Positions 44,802 through 54,139 of a stretch of 64,000 bases of DNA are shown here, in pieces (the first letter of the stretch is position 1; every line of letters starts with the position of its first letter). The translations under genes were made by a program, and so were the position numbers. Location: positions 310,001 to 374,000 of the forward strand of contig NZ_FXZK01000001.1 of the NCBI RefSeq assembly GCF_900184895.1. Direction: 5' to 3'. Source of the DNA: Flavimaricola marinus (GTDB lineage Bacteria > Pseudomonadota > Alphaproteobacteria > Rhodobacterales > Rhodobacteraceae). The notes beneath the pieces are model-generated. The model did not search any database. It was not told the origin of the DNA and worked only from the letters and a program-made list of their open reading frames with translations.

Positions 44802-45902
44802 ATGCCGCAGGTTTCTTTCGAGCATATCGTCAAGCGTTTCGGCGGAGTTACCGTGCTCGACGGCCTTGATCTGGCTGTGGAGGACGGCGACTTTCTCGTC
44901 CTTCTCGGCCCGTCCGGCTGTGGCAAGACGACCTTGCTCAACCTTTTGGCGGGCCTTCTGGACGTGACTTCGGGTCGCATCATGATCGGGGACCGCGACG
45001 TGACCGAGCTGGACCCCAAGGATCGCGGGCTGGCGATGGTGTTTCAGTCCTACGCCCTCTACCCCACCAAGACCGTCGAGGGGAACCTGCGCTTCGGTCT
45101 GTCCGCCCGCAAGCTGCCCAAGTCGGAAGCAGATGCGCGGGTGCAGTGGGCCTCTGACCTGTTGCAGCTGACCCCGCTGATGCGCCGCAAGCCGTCCGAG
45201 CTTTCGGGCGGTCAGCGCCAGCGCGTCGCCATCGGCCGCGCCCTCGTCAAACATGCCGACGTGCTCCTTTTCGACGAGCCGTTGTCCAACCTCGACGCCA
45301 AGCTCCGCACCGAGATGCGCCTCGAGATCAAGAAGCTGCACGACACGCTGAAGCCCACGGTCGTCTACGTGACCCACGACCAGATCGAAGCCATGACGAT
45401 GGCCACCAAGATCGCGATCATGAACGGCGGCGAGATCCAGCAGTTCGGCACCCCCGACGAGGTCTACGAGAACCCGCAGAACCTGTTTGTCGCGGGTTTC
45501 ATCGGCTCGCCGGCCATGAACCTCACCGACGGCCGTTTTGCCGTTCACGACGGTGCGCCGAACGCGGTCTTTCCCGACGGCACCCGGATCGATCTGTCGG
45601 CTTATCCCTTCAAGAGCTCCCCCAAGGACGGCGACGCCATCGCCGTAGGCATGCGCCCCGAGCATTTCGAGCTCGACGCGCCCGGCGCCCTGCCCGGCCA
45701 CACCGCTTTTGATCTGCGCGTGCGCATGGTCGAGCGGACCGGCTCGGATGCGCTCATTTCTCTCGATTTCGCGGACGACCAGCTGTTCGTTCGCGCCGAG
45801 CCCGACAGGGCCGCAAAGACGAGGGCCGGTGAAACGGTCCCGGTGCACTACCCCACAGCCAAGTTGAACCTGTTCGACGCCCGGGAGGGGCGCCGGCTTT
45901 GA
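44802..45902 (+). CDS. Sugar ABC transporter ATPase (UgpC/MsmK family)
   Basis: 366 residues from the ATG at 44802. Walker A GPSGCGKTT, signature LSGGQRQRVAIGRAL, Walker B DVLLFDEPLSNLDAKLR, H-loop YVTHDQIEAMT, and a C-terminal TOBE domain (about 235-366). Drives uptake by the two permeases. The frame upstream of 44802 belongs to the permease gene. Confidence 0.95.
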   Translation: MPQVSFEHIVKRFGGVTVLDGLDLAVEDGDFLVLLGPSGCGKTTLLNLLAGLLDVTSGRIMIGDRDVTELDPKDRGLAMVFQSYALYPTKTVEGNLRFGLSARKLPKSEADARVQWASDLLQLTPLMRRKPSELSGGQRQRVAIGRALVKHADVLLFDEPLSNLDAKLRTEMRLEIKKLHDTLKPTVVYVTHDQIEAMTMATKIAIMNGGEIQQFGTPDEVYENPQNLFVAGFIGSPAMNLTDGRFAVHDGAPNAVFPDGTRIDLSAYPFKSSPKDGDAIAVGMRPEHFELDAPGALPGHTAFDLRVRMVERTGSDALISLDFADDQLFVRAEPDRAAKTRAGETVPVHYPTAKLNLFDAREGRRL

Positions 45903-45922
45903 ACCTTTCTGGGAGGAAAGAC

Positions 45923-47167
45923 ATGAAACTCGCACCTATGACATTGAACGCGGCGCTGTTGCTTGGCGTCTCTACGTTGTCGGCCCATGCCGAAGACCTT
46001 GTGGTCTTCCAAAGCTGGTCCTCGCCGGCCGAAGTCGCGGCCCTGAACGTTCTGCATGAAGCGGTGGCCGAAAAAGGGATCAACTGGATCGACATCACCA
46101 TTCCGCACGACACGGGATCGAGCGTCAGCCTGCTCAACCTCGTAATCGGCGGCCAGCCTCCGAACATCTTTTCGGAAAACAACACCGGCGTTTACCGCGA
46201 CCTGACCGAGATGGGCCTTGGCCGCGACATGACAGCAGCCTTCGAGGAATCCGGTGCGCTGGAGCATTTCTCGGACGCCGTGCGCCACGCCATCACGATC
46301 GACGGCGAAATCCGCAAGATGCCGCTCGGCGTGCATATCGACGGGATGGTCTACTACAATCTTGAGGTGGCTGAAGCCGCCGGTGTCGACCCGACGTCGT
46401 GGGGATCGCTCGACGACATGTTGGCCGATTTCGACAAGATCACCGAGGCCGGCTATGTGCCGCTCGCCGTGGGTGCGCAGCAATGGCAGATCGGCTATCT
46501 GACCCATGCCCTGATGGCCACGCTGGCAGGCCCCGAGATCTATAACCAGTTCTACGCTCTCGAACCCGACGAAGCCGCCTTCGACACCGCCGAAGTCCGC
46601 TCTGTCTTTGAATGGCTGCGCAAATTTCAGCAGGCCGCAGATGACGGTTCGGTCAACCGCGACTGGAACATGACCACCAACAACGTCATCTCCGGTCAGG
46701 CCCTGATGCAGATCCACGGCGACTGGATGAAGGGCGAATGGCGCGCCGCCGGCAAAGAGCCGGGCACCGACTTTGGCTGCATCCCGATCCCCGGCTACCG
46801 CGCCGTGGCGGTCACGGTTGACGGCTGGGGCGCCCTCGGCGGCCAGGAGCCGGAGATCGACGCCGCTCAGATGCTGTTTGCCCAGACCGTGACCGACCCG
46901 GTCGTCAACGCCGAATTCGCATCCGTCAAGGGCGCGACCCCGGTCCGCGACGACGTGGACCTGTCCACCGTGGACGTCTGCTCGCAGCGTGTTCTCGAAC
47001 TGCTGGCCGACAATGACCGTCAGGTAAACAACCCCTCGGTCACCGTGGATGCCGATTGGTCCAACTCTGTCTGGGAGATCGCGTTCAACTTCTGGTCCGA
47101 CCCGGAGATGTCCGTCGATGACGCCATCGCCGCGCTGCACGACCAGCACGACGTGATCTTCTACTGA
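45923..47167 (+). CDS. Sugar ABC transporter substrate-binding protein
   Basis: 414 residues from the ATG at 45923, after GGGAGGAAAG. Signal peptide MKLAPMTLNAALLLGVSTLSAHA, no lipobox Cys, so a soluble periplasmic protein. The fold is of family-1 extracellular solute-binding proteins (FQSWSSPAEVAALNVLHEAV; GALMQIHGDWMKGEW). The ligand cannot be told from the sequence. A hairpin follows the gene. Confidence 0.93.
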   Translation: MKLAPMTLNAALLLGVSTLSAHAEDLVVFQSWSSPAEVAALNVLHEAVAEKGINWIDITIPHDTGSSVSLLNLVIGGQPPNIFSENNTGVYRDLTEMGLGRDMTAAFEESGALEHFSDAVRHAITIDGEIRKMPLGVHIDGMVYYNLEVAEAAGVDPTSWGSLDDMLADFDKITEAGYVPLAVGAQQWQIGYLTHALMATLAGPEIYNQFYALEPDEAAFDTAEVRSVFEWLRKFQQAADDGSVNRDWNMTTNNVISGQALMQIHGDWMKGEWRAAGKEPGTDFGCIPIPGYRAVAVTVDGWGALGGQEPEIDAAQMLFAQTVTDPVVNAEFASVKGATPVRDDVDLSTVDVCSQRVLELLADNDRQVNNPSVTVDADWSNSVWEIAFNFWSDPEMSVDDAIAALHDQHDVIFY

Positions 47168-47186
47168 AACACCCCCTCCCTGGGTG

Positions 47187-47216
47187 GGCGGTTCGGGGCA
47201 TATGCCTCGGGCCGCC
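47187..47216 (+). other. Hairpin downstream of the binding-protein gene
   Basis: GGCGG (47187-47191) pairs with CCGCC (47212-47216), with an inner GGGGC/GCCTC arm around ATAT. Such hairpins after binding-protein genes protect the 3' end of the abundant mRNA and reduce read-through to the enzymes. The stem has some unpaired bases. Confidence 0.5.
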
Positions 47217-47247
47217 ATATCTTCCCACCGAATTCCGGAGCTTACCG

Positions 47248-47727
47248 ATGGATACCCGCCTGCTCGACGAAGATGCCGTGATGCAGATCTGCTTCGTCAC
47301 CCATGACGCGCTGAAATCAGCGCAGTGGTTCGCCGACCTCACCGGCAAGCCCCTTCCCAAGGAAGGCGCCGCCGCCGATCCCGAGGAGGCGCAGGCGATC
47401 TATCACGGCAAGCCCGCCACCGTCGGCTGCAAGATCCGCATGTTCGCCTTTGGCAACATCGACGTCGAATTCCTCGAACCCGGCCCGGAAAAGAGCGCGT
47501 GGCGCGATCTTCTCGAAGAGAAGGGCCCCGGCTGCCATCACATCGCCTTTCGCACCCGCAACCTGACCAAGCGCGACGCCTATCTGACCGGCAAGGGCCA
47601 TGCCCTGTTGCAGCGCGGCGAATTCGACGGCGGCCACGGCCGTTATGCCTATTACGACACCGTCAAGGATCTGGGCGTCATGGTCGAATTGCTGGAGTTC
47701 AACAAGGATATGGAGCCGCAGCCATGA
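47248..47727 (+). CDS. VOC-family protein 2
   Basis: 159 residues. ICFVTHDALKSAQWFADLTG, GCHHIAFRTRNLTKRDAYLTGKGH and YAYYDTVKDLGVMVELLEF show the two VOC modules; the spacing recalls methylmalonyl-CoA epimerase-like or lactoylglutathione lyase-like enzymes acting on small carbonyl compounds. The stop overlaps the next start. It belongs to the sugar regulon. Confidence 0.82.
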   Translation: MDTRLLDEDAVMQICFVTHDALKSAQWFADLTGKPLPKEGAAADPEEAQAIYHGKPATVGCKIRMFAFGNIDVEFLEPGPEKSAWRDLLEEKGPGCHHIAFRTRNLTKRDAYLTGKGHALLQRGEFDGGHGRYAYYDTVKDLGVMVELLEFNKDMEPQP

Positions 47728-48485
47728 CCGGTGCCCCCTATCCCATCGCCTATCAGCTCTATTCCTCCCGCAACTTCCCGCCTCTTGAGGCACAGTTGCC
47801 GGAATTGAAGGCGATGGGCTATGACGCGATCGAGCCGTGGTTGCCCGCCTACGAGGCCGACCCCGCCGCCTTTCGCCGTGCCCTCGACGACGCCGGCCTT
47901 GCCTGTTTCGGGTTTCACATGCCTCTGACCGGCCTGATGCATGAGCCGAACCGCTATATCGAGATCGCCCAGACCCTTGGCGCCCGCTACATGATCCCCC
48001 CCTTCGTTCACGAAGAGGAGCGCCGCCCGACGGCCGACTTTTGGAAGGGTATCGGCGAGGCTCTGGCCAAGGGCGCCGAGGCCGCCGCGCCGCATGGCCT
48101 CAAGGTTCTGTGGCACAACCATGCCTTCGAGTATGCTCCCCTGCCCGACGGGACCCGCCCGATAGATCACATCCTTGCCGCCCCCGATGTCTATTTCGAG
48201 ATCGATTGCGGGTGGATCACCCGCGGCGGTGCCGATCCCGCCGCCGAACTGGCCCGCTATGCCGACCGCATCCTCGTCATCCAGACCAAGGACCTCGCCC
48301 CCGAAGGCACCACCGCAGAGGACGGCTGGGCCGCCACTGGCGACGGCGTGATCGACTGGCCTGCCCTCGCGCCGCTGTTTCGCCAGACCGCCGCCCATCA
48401 CCTGTGCACCGAGCACGACAATCCCAGCGATTGGCGACGTTTTGCGAAGCGTTCTTTCGACTATCTGCGCTCGGCCGGTCTGTGA
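47724..48485 (+). CDS. Sugar phosphate isomerase/epimerase-like TIM barrel
   Basis: 253 residues from the ATG at 47724, overlapping the VOC stop (ATGA). The AP-endonuclease-2-like barrel shows metal-site segments HNHAFEY, FEIDCGWITRGG, IQTKDLAP and CTEHDNPSDWRRFAKRSFDYL. Related enzymes are IolE, hydroxypyruvate isomerase and 3-keto-sugar isomerases. Last gene of the ABC operon. Reaction not determined; it would act on the imported sugar. Confidence 0.85.
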   Translation: MTGAPYPIAYQLYSSRNFPPLEAQLPELKAMGYDAIEPWLPAYEADPAAFRRALDDAGLACFGFHMPLTGLMHEPNRYIEIAQTLGARYMIPPFVHEEERRPTADFWKGIGEALAKGAEAAAPHGLKVLWHNHAFEYAPLPDGTRPIDHILAAPDVYFEIDCGWITRGGADPAAELARYADRILVIQTKDLAPEGTTAEDGWAATGDGVIDWPALAPLFRQTAAHHLCTEHDNPSDWRRFAKRSFDYLRSAGL

Positions 48486-48652
48486 TTGGCCGGCCCTTTG
48501 GCGCGATTGGGGCCGGTCGGCATCGGCAAGACATCTGACCCTCGGCTCACAGCTTCAGTCCGTGGTGTCGGCCGATTTGCGGACAAGCCCGTCATTGTTG
48601 CCCGCTGCCGGATGGACACGCACGTCGCGGCTATCGCTGCGGTGAACGAAGT

Positions 48653-49309
48653 TCAGAATTGAAGGCCGAGGAAGATCACAGCCAATGGCACTGGCGACAC
48701 AGCGAGAATGACCGTCAGAAAGGTCGAAAGCGGCGTGAATATCCCGCTCAGACCCGCGATGATCATGATGCCGCCACCGCCGCCAATGATGGAGTTGCCG
48801 GGCGTATTCACGGCGACCGCCATCGCGACATAGCGATACCGCAGGGCAAGACCGAGAACGCGGGTCGACTGCCCTTCGAGAAGCATCGCAACGCGCTCGT
48901 CCTTCGACAACGGTGCGGCGCGGGCCACCAGCGCGGCTGCACGCCGCATCCTCAAGACCTGCAAGACCCGCTCCAGCGCACTGATCGGCAAGAACCGTCC
49001 GATCGAGAAGGCCAGCATCATGGCAGCGACCGTGCAGACGTAGATCAGAGGCGCAATCGCCGCGCCGAAACCGGCGAGCAGCGCAATGCCGATCTCGGCC
49101 CCCGGCACGAACGGCATCGCAAGCAGCCCAACATAGGCCACGGCACCGACCATGATGGCCTTGTGAACCTGCTGCTCATTGTCGGGCCTAATCTGAAGGT
49201 CCAGAGCGTCGCGGATCATGTGCACGCCCCATGTGGCCAGCACGACGAAGCCTACCAAGATGCCGACCCTGAGGATCAGGCTGGAGACGGTCAGCTCCTT
49301 GGACCGCAT
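48653..49309 (-). CDS. VTT/DedA-like membrane protein
   Basis: 218 residues with four to five hydrophobic segments. FVPGAEIGIALLAGFGAAIAPLIYVCTVAAMMLAFSIGRFLP resembles the VTT (SNARE-associated, TVP38) re-entrant core, and NTPGNSIIGGGGGIMIIAGLSGIF its second helix pair. Such proteins act as phospholipid scramblases or flippases. It lies 9 nt after the next gene on the same strand, so both are probably co-transcribed. Confidence 0.7.
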   Translation of the reverse strand: MRSKELTVSSLILRVGILVGFVVLATWGVHMIRDALDLQIRPDNEQQVHKAIMVGAVAYVGLLAMPFVPGAEIGIALLAGFGAAIAPLIYVCTVAAMMLAFSIGRFLPISALERVLQVLRMRRAAALVARAAPLSKDERVAMLLEGQSTRVLGLALRYRYVAMAVAVNTPGNSIIGGGGGIMIIAGLSGIFTPLSTFLTVILAVSPVPLAVIFLGLQF

Positions 49310-49318
49310 GTGCGCGGC

Positions 49319-49795
49319 TCAGCCAGACACCGCCTCCGGCGGGGTTGCCGTGCCCGTAGCCTGAATGGCGATCTGGTTGGTCCAATACCAGCGCCGGGTC
49401 GTCCAGGTGCCTTCGATCGAAACCTCATCGCCGGTGATCATGCCGTACCACACCACGGTGTGCGGGGCATCGGGGCAGATCGCCGTGGTGGTAAAGTACA
49501 TCACCCCGTCGATTTCCTTGGTCTGATAGTCGGACCAGCCGAAGTTGCAGTAATTCTCGCAATCAACCGACAGGAACGTGCCATCCCGAAAGACGATGTC
49601 GTCTTCCAGCACTGCGCCACTGTCGGCATCCCCGCCATATATGCGGAAGGTCATCCCGTCCAACGCACCGGTTGCAGCCCAATCACCGTCAGGCACGACG
49701 TGATCGGGGATATCTTCATTCATCACCGAGAGGGTCGCAGCGCCAGTGCCAAAGGTTGCGATAGCAATTGCGGCAATCTGTAAGACCTGAGTCAT
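49319..49795 (-). CDS. Exported protein of unknown function
   Basis: 158 residues from the ATG at 49795 (MTQVLQIAAIAIATFGTGAA), with GGAG 7 nt upstream; earlier ATGs at 49807 and 49816 are possible. An N-terminal hydrophobic stretch suggests a signal anchor or signal peptide. Two closely spaced Cys (DCENYCNFGWSDY) and a third (AICPDAPH) may form disulfides. Many Trp/Tyr in the C-terminal half. No family recognised; it pairs with the VTT-like gene. Confidence 0.65.
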   Translation of the reverse strand: MTQVLQIAAIAIATFGTGAATLSVMNEDIPDHVVPDGDWAATGALDGMTFRIYGGDADSGAVLEDDIVFRDGTFLSVDCENYCNFGWSDYQTKEIDGVMYFTTTAICPDAPHTVVWYGMITGDEVSIEGTWTTRRWYWTNQIAIQATGTATPPEAVSG

Positions 49796-50118
49796 GAACG
49801 GCTCCATCCGTGGCAAAACAGAATTTTGATAATCCGACGATTATGGATCAATTGGCGTGGCAAACAAGACAAATCACAAGTCGAGAACCAGCATCATCAG
49901 ACCTGGGGTCCGCTGGTTGATCCGATTGGACATACCGGCGAACGGGACCGTCCCAAAGCTGTCTCTCTACCTTACATCAGTTTGCTCTTGCCGGAAACCA
50001 GACGTTCGCGGCGGCACATAAGTATGGAAATGACGGCTCAAGACGGACAGGCACCTGAATAGAAAAACCCCGCATGTCGGATGACCTGCGGGGCTTTTGC
50101 ATCGTGCTTGTGGAACGC
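49796..50118. terminator. Intergenic region with the terminator of the DEAD-box gene
   Basis: 323 nt without a supported gene. At 50068-50093, CCCCGCA pairs with TGCGGGG and an inner GTC pairs with GAC. On the minus strand this is followed by GGGGTTTTT, an intrinsic terminator for the helicase gene ending at 50119. The plus side also has TTTT (50095-50098), so it may work both ways. The rest shows nothing of note. Confidence 0.8.
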
Positions 50119-51411
50119 TTAGGCGGCCGAGCGTGCCGGGCCTTTGCCGCCGGTGCGCCGACGGTTCCGGTTCTGACCGCCGGGCTTGCCGCCCGCGTTG
50201 GCCGGCTTGCCGCCGCCGCCACCGCCGAACCGCCGCCCGCGACCACCGCCGCCGCCGCTCTTCTTCTTGGCGCCGGGCTCGACCTCCCAAGGCCGGCCGG
50301 AGGCCACGGGGATGTCGGCTTTCATCGCCTTCTGGATGTCACGCAGTTCGCTCATCTCCTCGGGTGAGCAGAAGGCGATCGCGGCACCATCGGCCCCGGC
50401 GCGGGCCGTCCGCCCGATCCGGTGCACGTAGTTCTCGGCCACGTTGGGCAGTTCGTAGTTATAGACGTGCTTCACGTCGGGGATATCGAGCCCCCGCGCC
50501 GCCACATCGGTGGCCACCAGAACCCGCACCCGGCCCGACTTGAAGTCGGTGATCGCCCGGTCCCGCTGTCCCTGGCTCTTGTTGCCGTGGATCGAGGCCA
50601 CGGCGAAGCCCTTGGCGCCGAGCAGCTTGGAGAGCTTTTCCATGCCGTGCTTGGTCCGGCCGAAGACCAGCGCCCGCTCGTCCCGGTGCTTGTCGAGCAG
50701 TTCGATCAGCAGATCGCCCTTGGCCTTTTGCGCGACGAAATGGACCGATTGCTCGATCCGCTTGACCGCCTGGCCCGGAGGATTGACCTGCACCTTGACC
50801 GGATCGCGAAGGAAGGCCCCGGCGAGTTCTTCCATCTGCTTGGGCATCGTGGCCGAGAACAGCATGGTCTGCTTTTCCGACGGCAACAGCGGCGCGATCC
50901 GGCGCAGGGCGTGGATGAAGCCCATGTCGAGCATCTGGTCGGCCTCGTCGAGCACCAGAAAGCGCGTCTCGGAGAGCGTCACGGCCTTGCGGTCGAGAAG
51001 GTCGATCAAGCGGCCCGGCGTGGCGACGAGCAGGGATACGCCCTTTTCCATCCGCCGCGTCTGACCGACGATCCCGGCCCCGCCGACGACGAGCGCCACC
51101 TTGAGGTGGGTGCCCTTGGTGTAGGCCTCCAGGTTGTCAGCGATCTGCCGTGCCAGTTCCCGCGTGGGGGCCAGCACCAGCGCCTTGGCCGATTTCGGAG
51201 CGGGCTTGCCGCCGTCCTTGATCAGCGTATCGATCATCGGCAGGCCGAAGGCCGCCGTCTTGCCCGAGCCGGTCTGCGCAAGGCCCATCACGTCACGCCC
51301 GTTCATGGCATGCGGGATCGCTTGGGTCTGGATCGGGGTTGGTTCAGTGATGCCTTGATCGGCCAAAGCCGCAATCAGGCGGGGCGCGAGGCCCAGCATA
51401 TCGAAATCCAT
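50119..51411 (-). CDS. DEAD-box RNA helicase (RhlE-type)
   Basis: 430 residues. Q motif and motif I AQTGSGKTAAF, Ia PTRELARQI, II DEAD, III SAT, V TDVAARGLD and VI HRIGRTARAG. The tail from about 365 is rich in Gly, Arg and Lys (RNA-binding). It unwinds RNA in ribosome assembly or mRNA decay, often in the cold. A 544-nt untranslated region precedes it on the genome, not obviously coding. Confidence 0.95.
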   Translation of the reverse strand: MDFDMLGLAPRLIAALADQGITEPTPIQTQAIPHAMNGRDVMGLAQTGSGKTAAFGLPMIDTLIKDGGKPAPKSAKALVLAPTRELARQIADNLEAYTKGTHLKVALVVGGAGIVGQTRRMEKGVSLLVATPGRLIDLLDRKAVTLSETRFLVLDEADQMLDMGFIHALRRIAPLLPSEKQTMLFSATMPKQMEELAGAFLRDPVKVQVNPPGQAVKRIEQSVHFVAQKAKGDLLIELLDKHRDERALVFGRTKHGMEKLSKLLGAKGFAVASIHGNKSQGQRDRAITDFKSGRVRVLVATDVAARGLDIPDVKHVYNYELPNVAENYVHRIGRTARAGADGAAIAFCSPEEMSELRDIQKAMKADIPVASGRPWEVEPGAKKKSGGGGGRGRRFGGGGGGKPANAGGKPGGQNRNRRRTGGKGPARSAA

Positions 51412-51955
51412 AAGGATGTCCTGTTCATGTCAGGAGCCTTCAGGCAGGCCCCAAATAAGGTTGTGCCCCTGCCCCGGATGGGCAAAGGCGGCGAAGGGTT
51501 GCGCCGGCTAAACTGACCTCGGGGCCGGATGCCCCGAATGCCGTCATGGCGCGGCCCCTTGCGTGAAGATGGGAACCTGTGGTTGATCCATTGCCTTGCC
51601 CACATGATGATGGGCGCTGCTCACGCGGCAGCGGGGGCCTTGGTCTGAGGGACACATGGCGGTTTGTTCGCGTTAAGTCAATGCTGCTGTGCGGCGGACG
51701 GCCCGCGTGGCCCCGCACCGCCCCGGTCGCGGGAGCCGCCTCCGCCCCGGTTTCGGCCTCTGTTGCCCGCTGTTTCGGAGCAATCACCGGCGTCATCGCC
51801 CGAGGCGTCCCCGCCACCCTGCCCCTGATGCCGTGCTGCCGCACCGCAGCACTTGCGCCGACGACCGGCTTCCCCTAGTGGCCTTGGACCCGTATAATCC
51901 GCCCATCCATGAGGCGGCTGGGCACTATGGATCAAGAAAGAAAAGGGCCGGAGCA
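51412..51955. other. Long intergenic region between the helicase and mipZ
   Basis: 544 nt. Open frames here (for example 51440-51844 minus) have atypical composition and no family; I do not call them. A hairpin CGGGGC/GCCCCG lies at 51520-51536. Since cold-shock helicases often have long leaders, part may be a regulatory 5' region of the helicase. The mipZ promoter should lie near its right end (GTATAAT at about 51892-51898). Confidence 0.35.
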
Positions 51956-52765
51956 GTGGCGCATATCATCGTCGTGGGCAATGAAAAGGGCGGCGCGGGC
52001 AAGTCGACCGTGTCGATGCATGTGGCGACCGCCTTGGTCCGGATGGGCCACAAGGTCGGCACGCTGGATTTGGACCTGCGCCAGAAATCGCTGGCCCGCT
52101 ATATCAGCAACCGCAAGGAATACCTTGCCGATCAAGGGCTTGACCTGCCCACCCCCGCCTATGCCGATCTGCCCGAGGTCAGCCAGGATCAGCTTGGCCC
52201 CGGCGAGAACATCTTTGATCACCGCCTGTCGGCCGCCGTCGCCCGGCTGGAGCCTGCAAGCGATTTCATCCTGATCGACTGCCCCGGCAGTCACACCCGC
52301 CTGTCACAGGTGGCCCATTCGCTGGCCGATACGTTGATCACCCCGCTGAACGACAGTTTCATCGATTTCGACCTGCTCGCCCATGTCGGCACCGACGGCG
52401 AGACGATCAAGGGCCCCAGCGTCTATTCCGAGATGGTCTGGAACGCCCGCCAGTTGCGCGCGCAAGCCGGGCTGGAGCCGATCGACTGGATCGTTGTCCG
52501 CAACCGGTTGGGGGCGCAGAACATGGTCAACAAGCAGAAGATGGAAGCCGCGATCAACAAGCTCGCCCGTCGGATCGGGTTTCGCACCGCCCCCGGCTTT
52601 AACGAGCGGGTGATTTTCCGCGAGTTGTTTCCCCGTGGTCTGACGCTTTTGGATCTGCGCGATGTGGGTGTCGAAAAGCTCAACATTTCGAACGTCGCCG
52701 CCCGGCAGGAGCTGCGCGATCTGATCCGGGCGTTGAACCTGCCCAGCGTGACCGTCGATTTCTAG
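51956..52765 (+). CDS. mipZ: Division-plane positioning ATPase MipZ
   Basis: 269 residues from the GTG at 51956 (VAHIIVVGNEKGGAGKST), with AAGGG 8 nt upstream. A ParA-type deviant Walker A KGGAGKST and LDLDLRQKSLARYISNR are the MipZ hallmarks; the family blocks FtsZ polymerisation near the chromosome ends by riding on ParB. Length matches. It is a strong alphaproteobacterial marker gene. Confidence 0.93.
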   Translation: MAHIIVVGNEKGGAGKSTVSMHVATALVRMGHKVGTLDLDLRQKSLARYISNRKEYLADQGLDLPTPAYADLPEVSQDQLGPGENIFDHRLSAAVARLEPASDFILIDCPGSHTRLSQVAHSLADTLITPLNDSFIDFDLLAHVGTDGETIKGPSVYSEMVWNARQLRAQAGLEPIDWIVVRNRLGAQNMVNKQKMEAAINKLARRIGFRTAPGFNERVIFRELFPRGLTLLDLRDVGVEKLNISNVAARQELRDLIRALNLPSVTVDF

Positions 52766-52792
52766 ACTTTCGGCGACGCCCCTGACCGCGCG

Positions 52793-53245
52793 CTAGGCCT
52801 TGCGGCGCAGCGCCTGTGTCAGCATCCGGGTGCCGAATTGACGCGCCATCCGCAAACCCATCTTGGCCGCTGGCGACGACTTGAGCGCAGGCAACCGCCC
52901 CGCAGCCGCCGATTGGGGGCCGCTGGCGCCGGGCCGCGCCGGCTTGATCCGTCCCGGAACCACGTCCATCCGCGCCTCGACGGCGCTGGTGGGCACGTCA
53001 TGCGGGATTGCCTCGCCGCCGTTGCCGTTGCCGTTGAAAGACAGGGTCAGCAGGCCGAACAGGCCGACGCCGCCGCCGATCTGCGCCATCAGGCCGAAAA
53101 TGCTCCGCCCGCCTGCCAGATTCTCGGCCGTGGGGAAACGCATCTGCAGGATGACGCCCGCCACGATGATCGCAAGCGCGAGCGCGAGATATGGCAAGGG
53201 GCCGACTCCGAGAGCTTTTTGAACGAGGGCAACAAGAGGTTTCAT
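52793..53245 (-). CDS. Membrane protein of unknown function
   Basis: 150 residues from the ATG at 53245 (MKPLVALVQKALGVGPLPYL), with GCGGAG 8 nt upstream. Two hydrophobic segments (about 17-34 and 52-70), then a Pro/Ala/Gly-rich cytoplasmic or periplasmic tail with basic end. No recognised domain. It converges with mipZ. Confidence 0.6.
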   Translation of the reverse strand: MKPLVALVQKALGVGPLPYLALALAIIVAGVILQMRFPTAENLAGGRSIFGLMAQIGGGVGLFGLLTLSFNGNGNGGEAIPHDVPTSAVEARMDVVPGRIKPARPGASGPQSAAAGRLPALKSSPAAKMGLRMARQFGTRMLTQALRRKA

Positions 53246-53345
53246 ATCTCGACTCCGCATGGGTTCATTCTGGTCTAGCCGCAAATTGGGGCGGTCCCAT
53301 GACACAAACGGGGGATTTGAATGACGCAGGGTCAAGTCTTGTGGC

Positions 53346-54026
53346 TTAGCTGTGTTCGCCCAGAAAGCCCGACACGCGGGCGAAGAAGGCGTCCGGCGCG
53401 TCGAAGGGGATCATGTGCCCTGTGTCCCATGTCTCGACGGTGCCCTGCGGCAGATCGCGCCGCAATGTCGCGGCCGTCCGCGGTCCGGTCAGGACGCTCC
53501 GCTTGCCCAGTAGCGCCAGCGTCGGCATCGTCAGCCCCGTCAGATGCGCCCTCCCGTCGAAGGCCGCCGCCGCGCAGATCGCGTCGCAGAGCCCCTCCCG
53601 GCTCATCGCGCCGATGGCCTGCCGGACCCGCGGCCGCTCCGACCGCCGCTCGACCCGCAGCGCCATGAGCGCCGCGATCCCGCGCGGCCCCGGCACGCGG
53701 GTCACGATCCGGGCCAGCGTGCTCCCGTGTCGCCGCAGCAGCCCCAGCGGCATACGCAGCGGCGGATCGACGAGCACGAGGGCCCGGCACCTTTCGGGCA
53801 TCCGGGCGGCCAGTTCGATGCAGACCATCGCCCCCAGCGAATGCCCGACGAGGGCGAACCGCTCCGGCAGGTCGGCGGCCACCGCATCGGCAAAGTGCCC
53901 AACCGTCGGATCGGCGATCCGTGCCGCCGCGCCGTGCCCCGGCAGGTCGATGCAGCGCCCCGGCGGCGCCGGCTGCCATGTGCCGCTGTTGAGCGCGGCG
54001 CCGTGTATCCAGATCGTATCGTCCAT
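53346..54026 (-). CDS. Alpha/beta-hydrolase
   Basis: 226 residues from the ATG at 54026 (MDDTIWIHGAALNSGTW). The oxyanion HGAALNS, nucleophile elbow GHSLGAM (Ser about residue 82) and a late His in WDTGHMIPFDAPDAF complete the triad. The substrate is unknown; no signal peptide. It is divergent from the LacI2 gene, whose double operator is about 140 nt away. Confidence 0.87.
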   Translation of the reverse strand: MDDTIWIHGAALNSGTWQPAPPGRCIDLPGHGAAARIADPTVGHFADAVAADLPERFALVGHSLGAMVCIELAARMPERCRALVLVDPPLRMPLGLLRRHGSTLARIVTRVPGPRGIAALMALRVERRSERPRVRQAIGAMSREGLCDAICAAAAFDGRAHLTGLTMPTLALLGKRSVLTGPRTAATLRRDLPQGTVETWDTGHMIPFDAPDAFFARVSGFLGEHS

Positions 54027-54139
54027 GGCCCAATCTTCGCACCACATCCCGGCCGCGCGAAGCCGAATTCGACCGAGCCCCCGCCCGAGCAACCGCTTGC
54101 AACCAGTGAGGGAATTGCGCGGTGCGGTGTTGCACCCGC

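Noticed and set aside
49826-50062. 78-codon plus frame
   Set aside because: No ribosome site, no family, and it reaches into the helicase terminator region.
50190-50270. Repetitive CCGCC strings suggestive of a repeat array
   Set aside because: They encode the Gly/Arg-rich tail of the DEAD-box helicase; irregular, with no spacers, so not a CRISPR or tandem repeat array.
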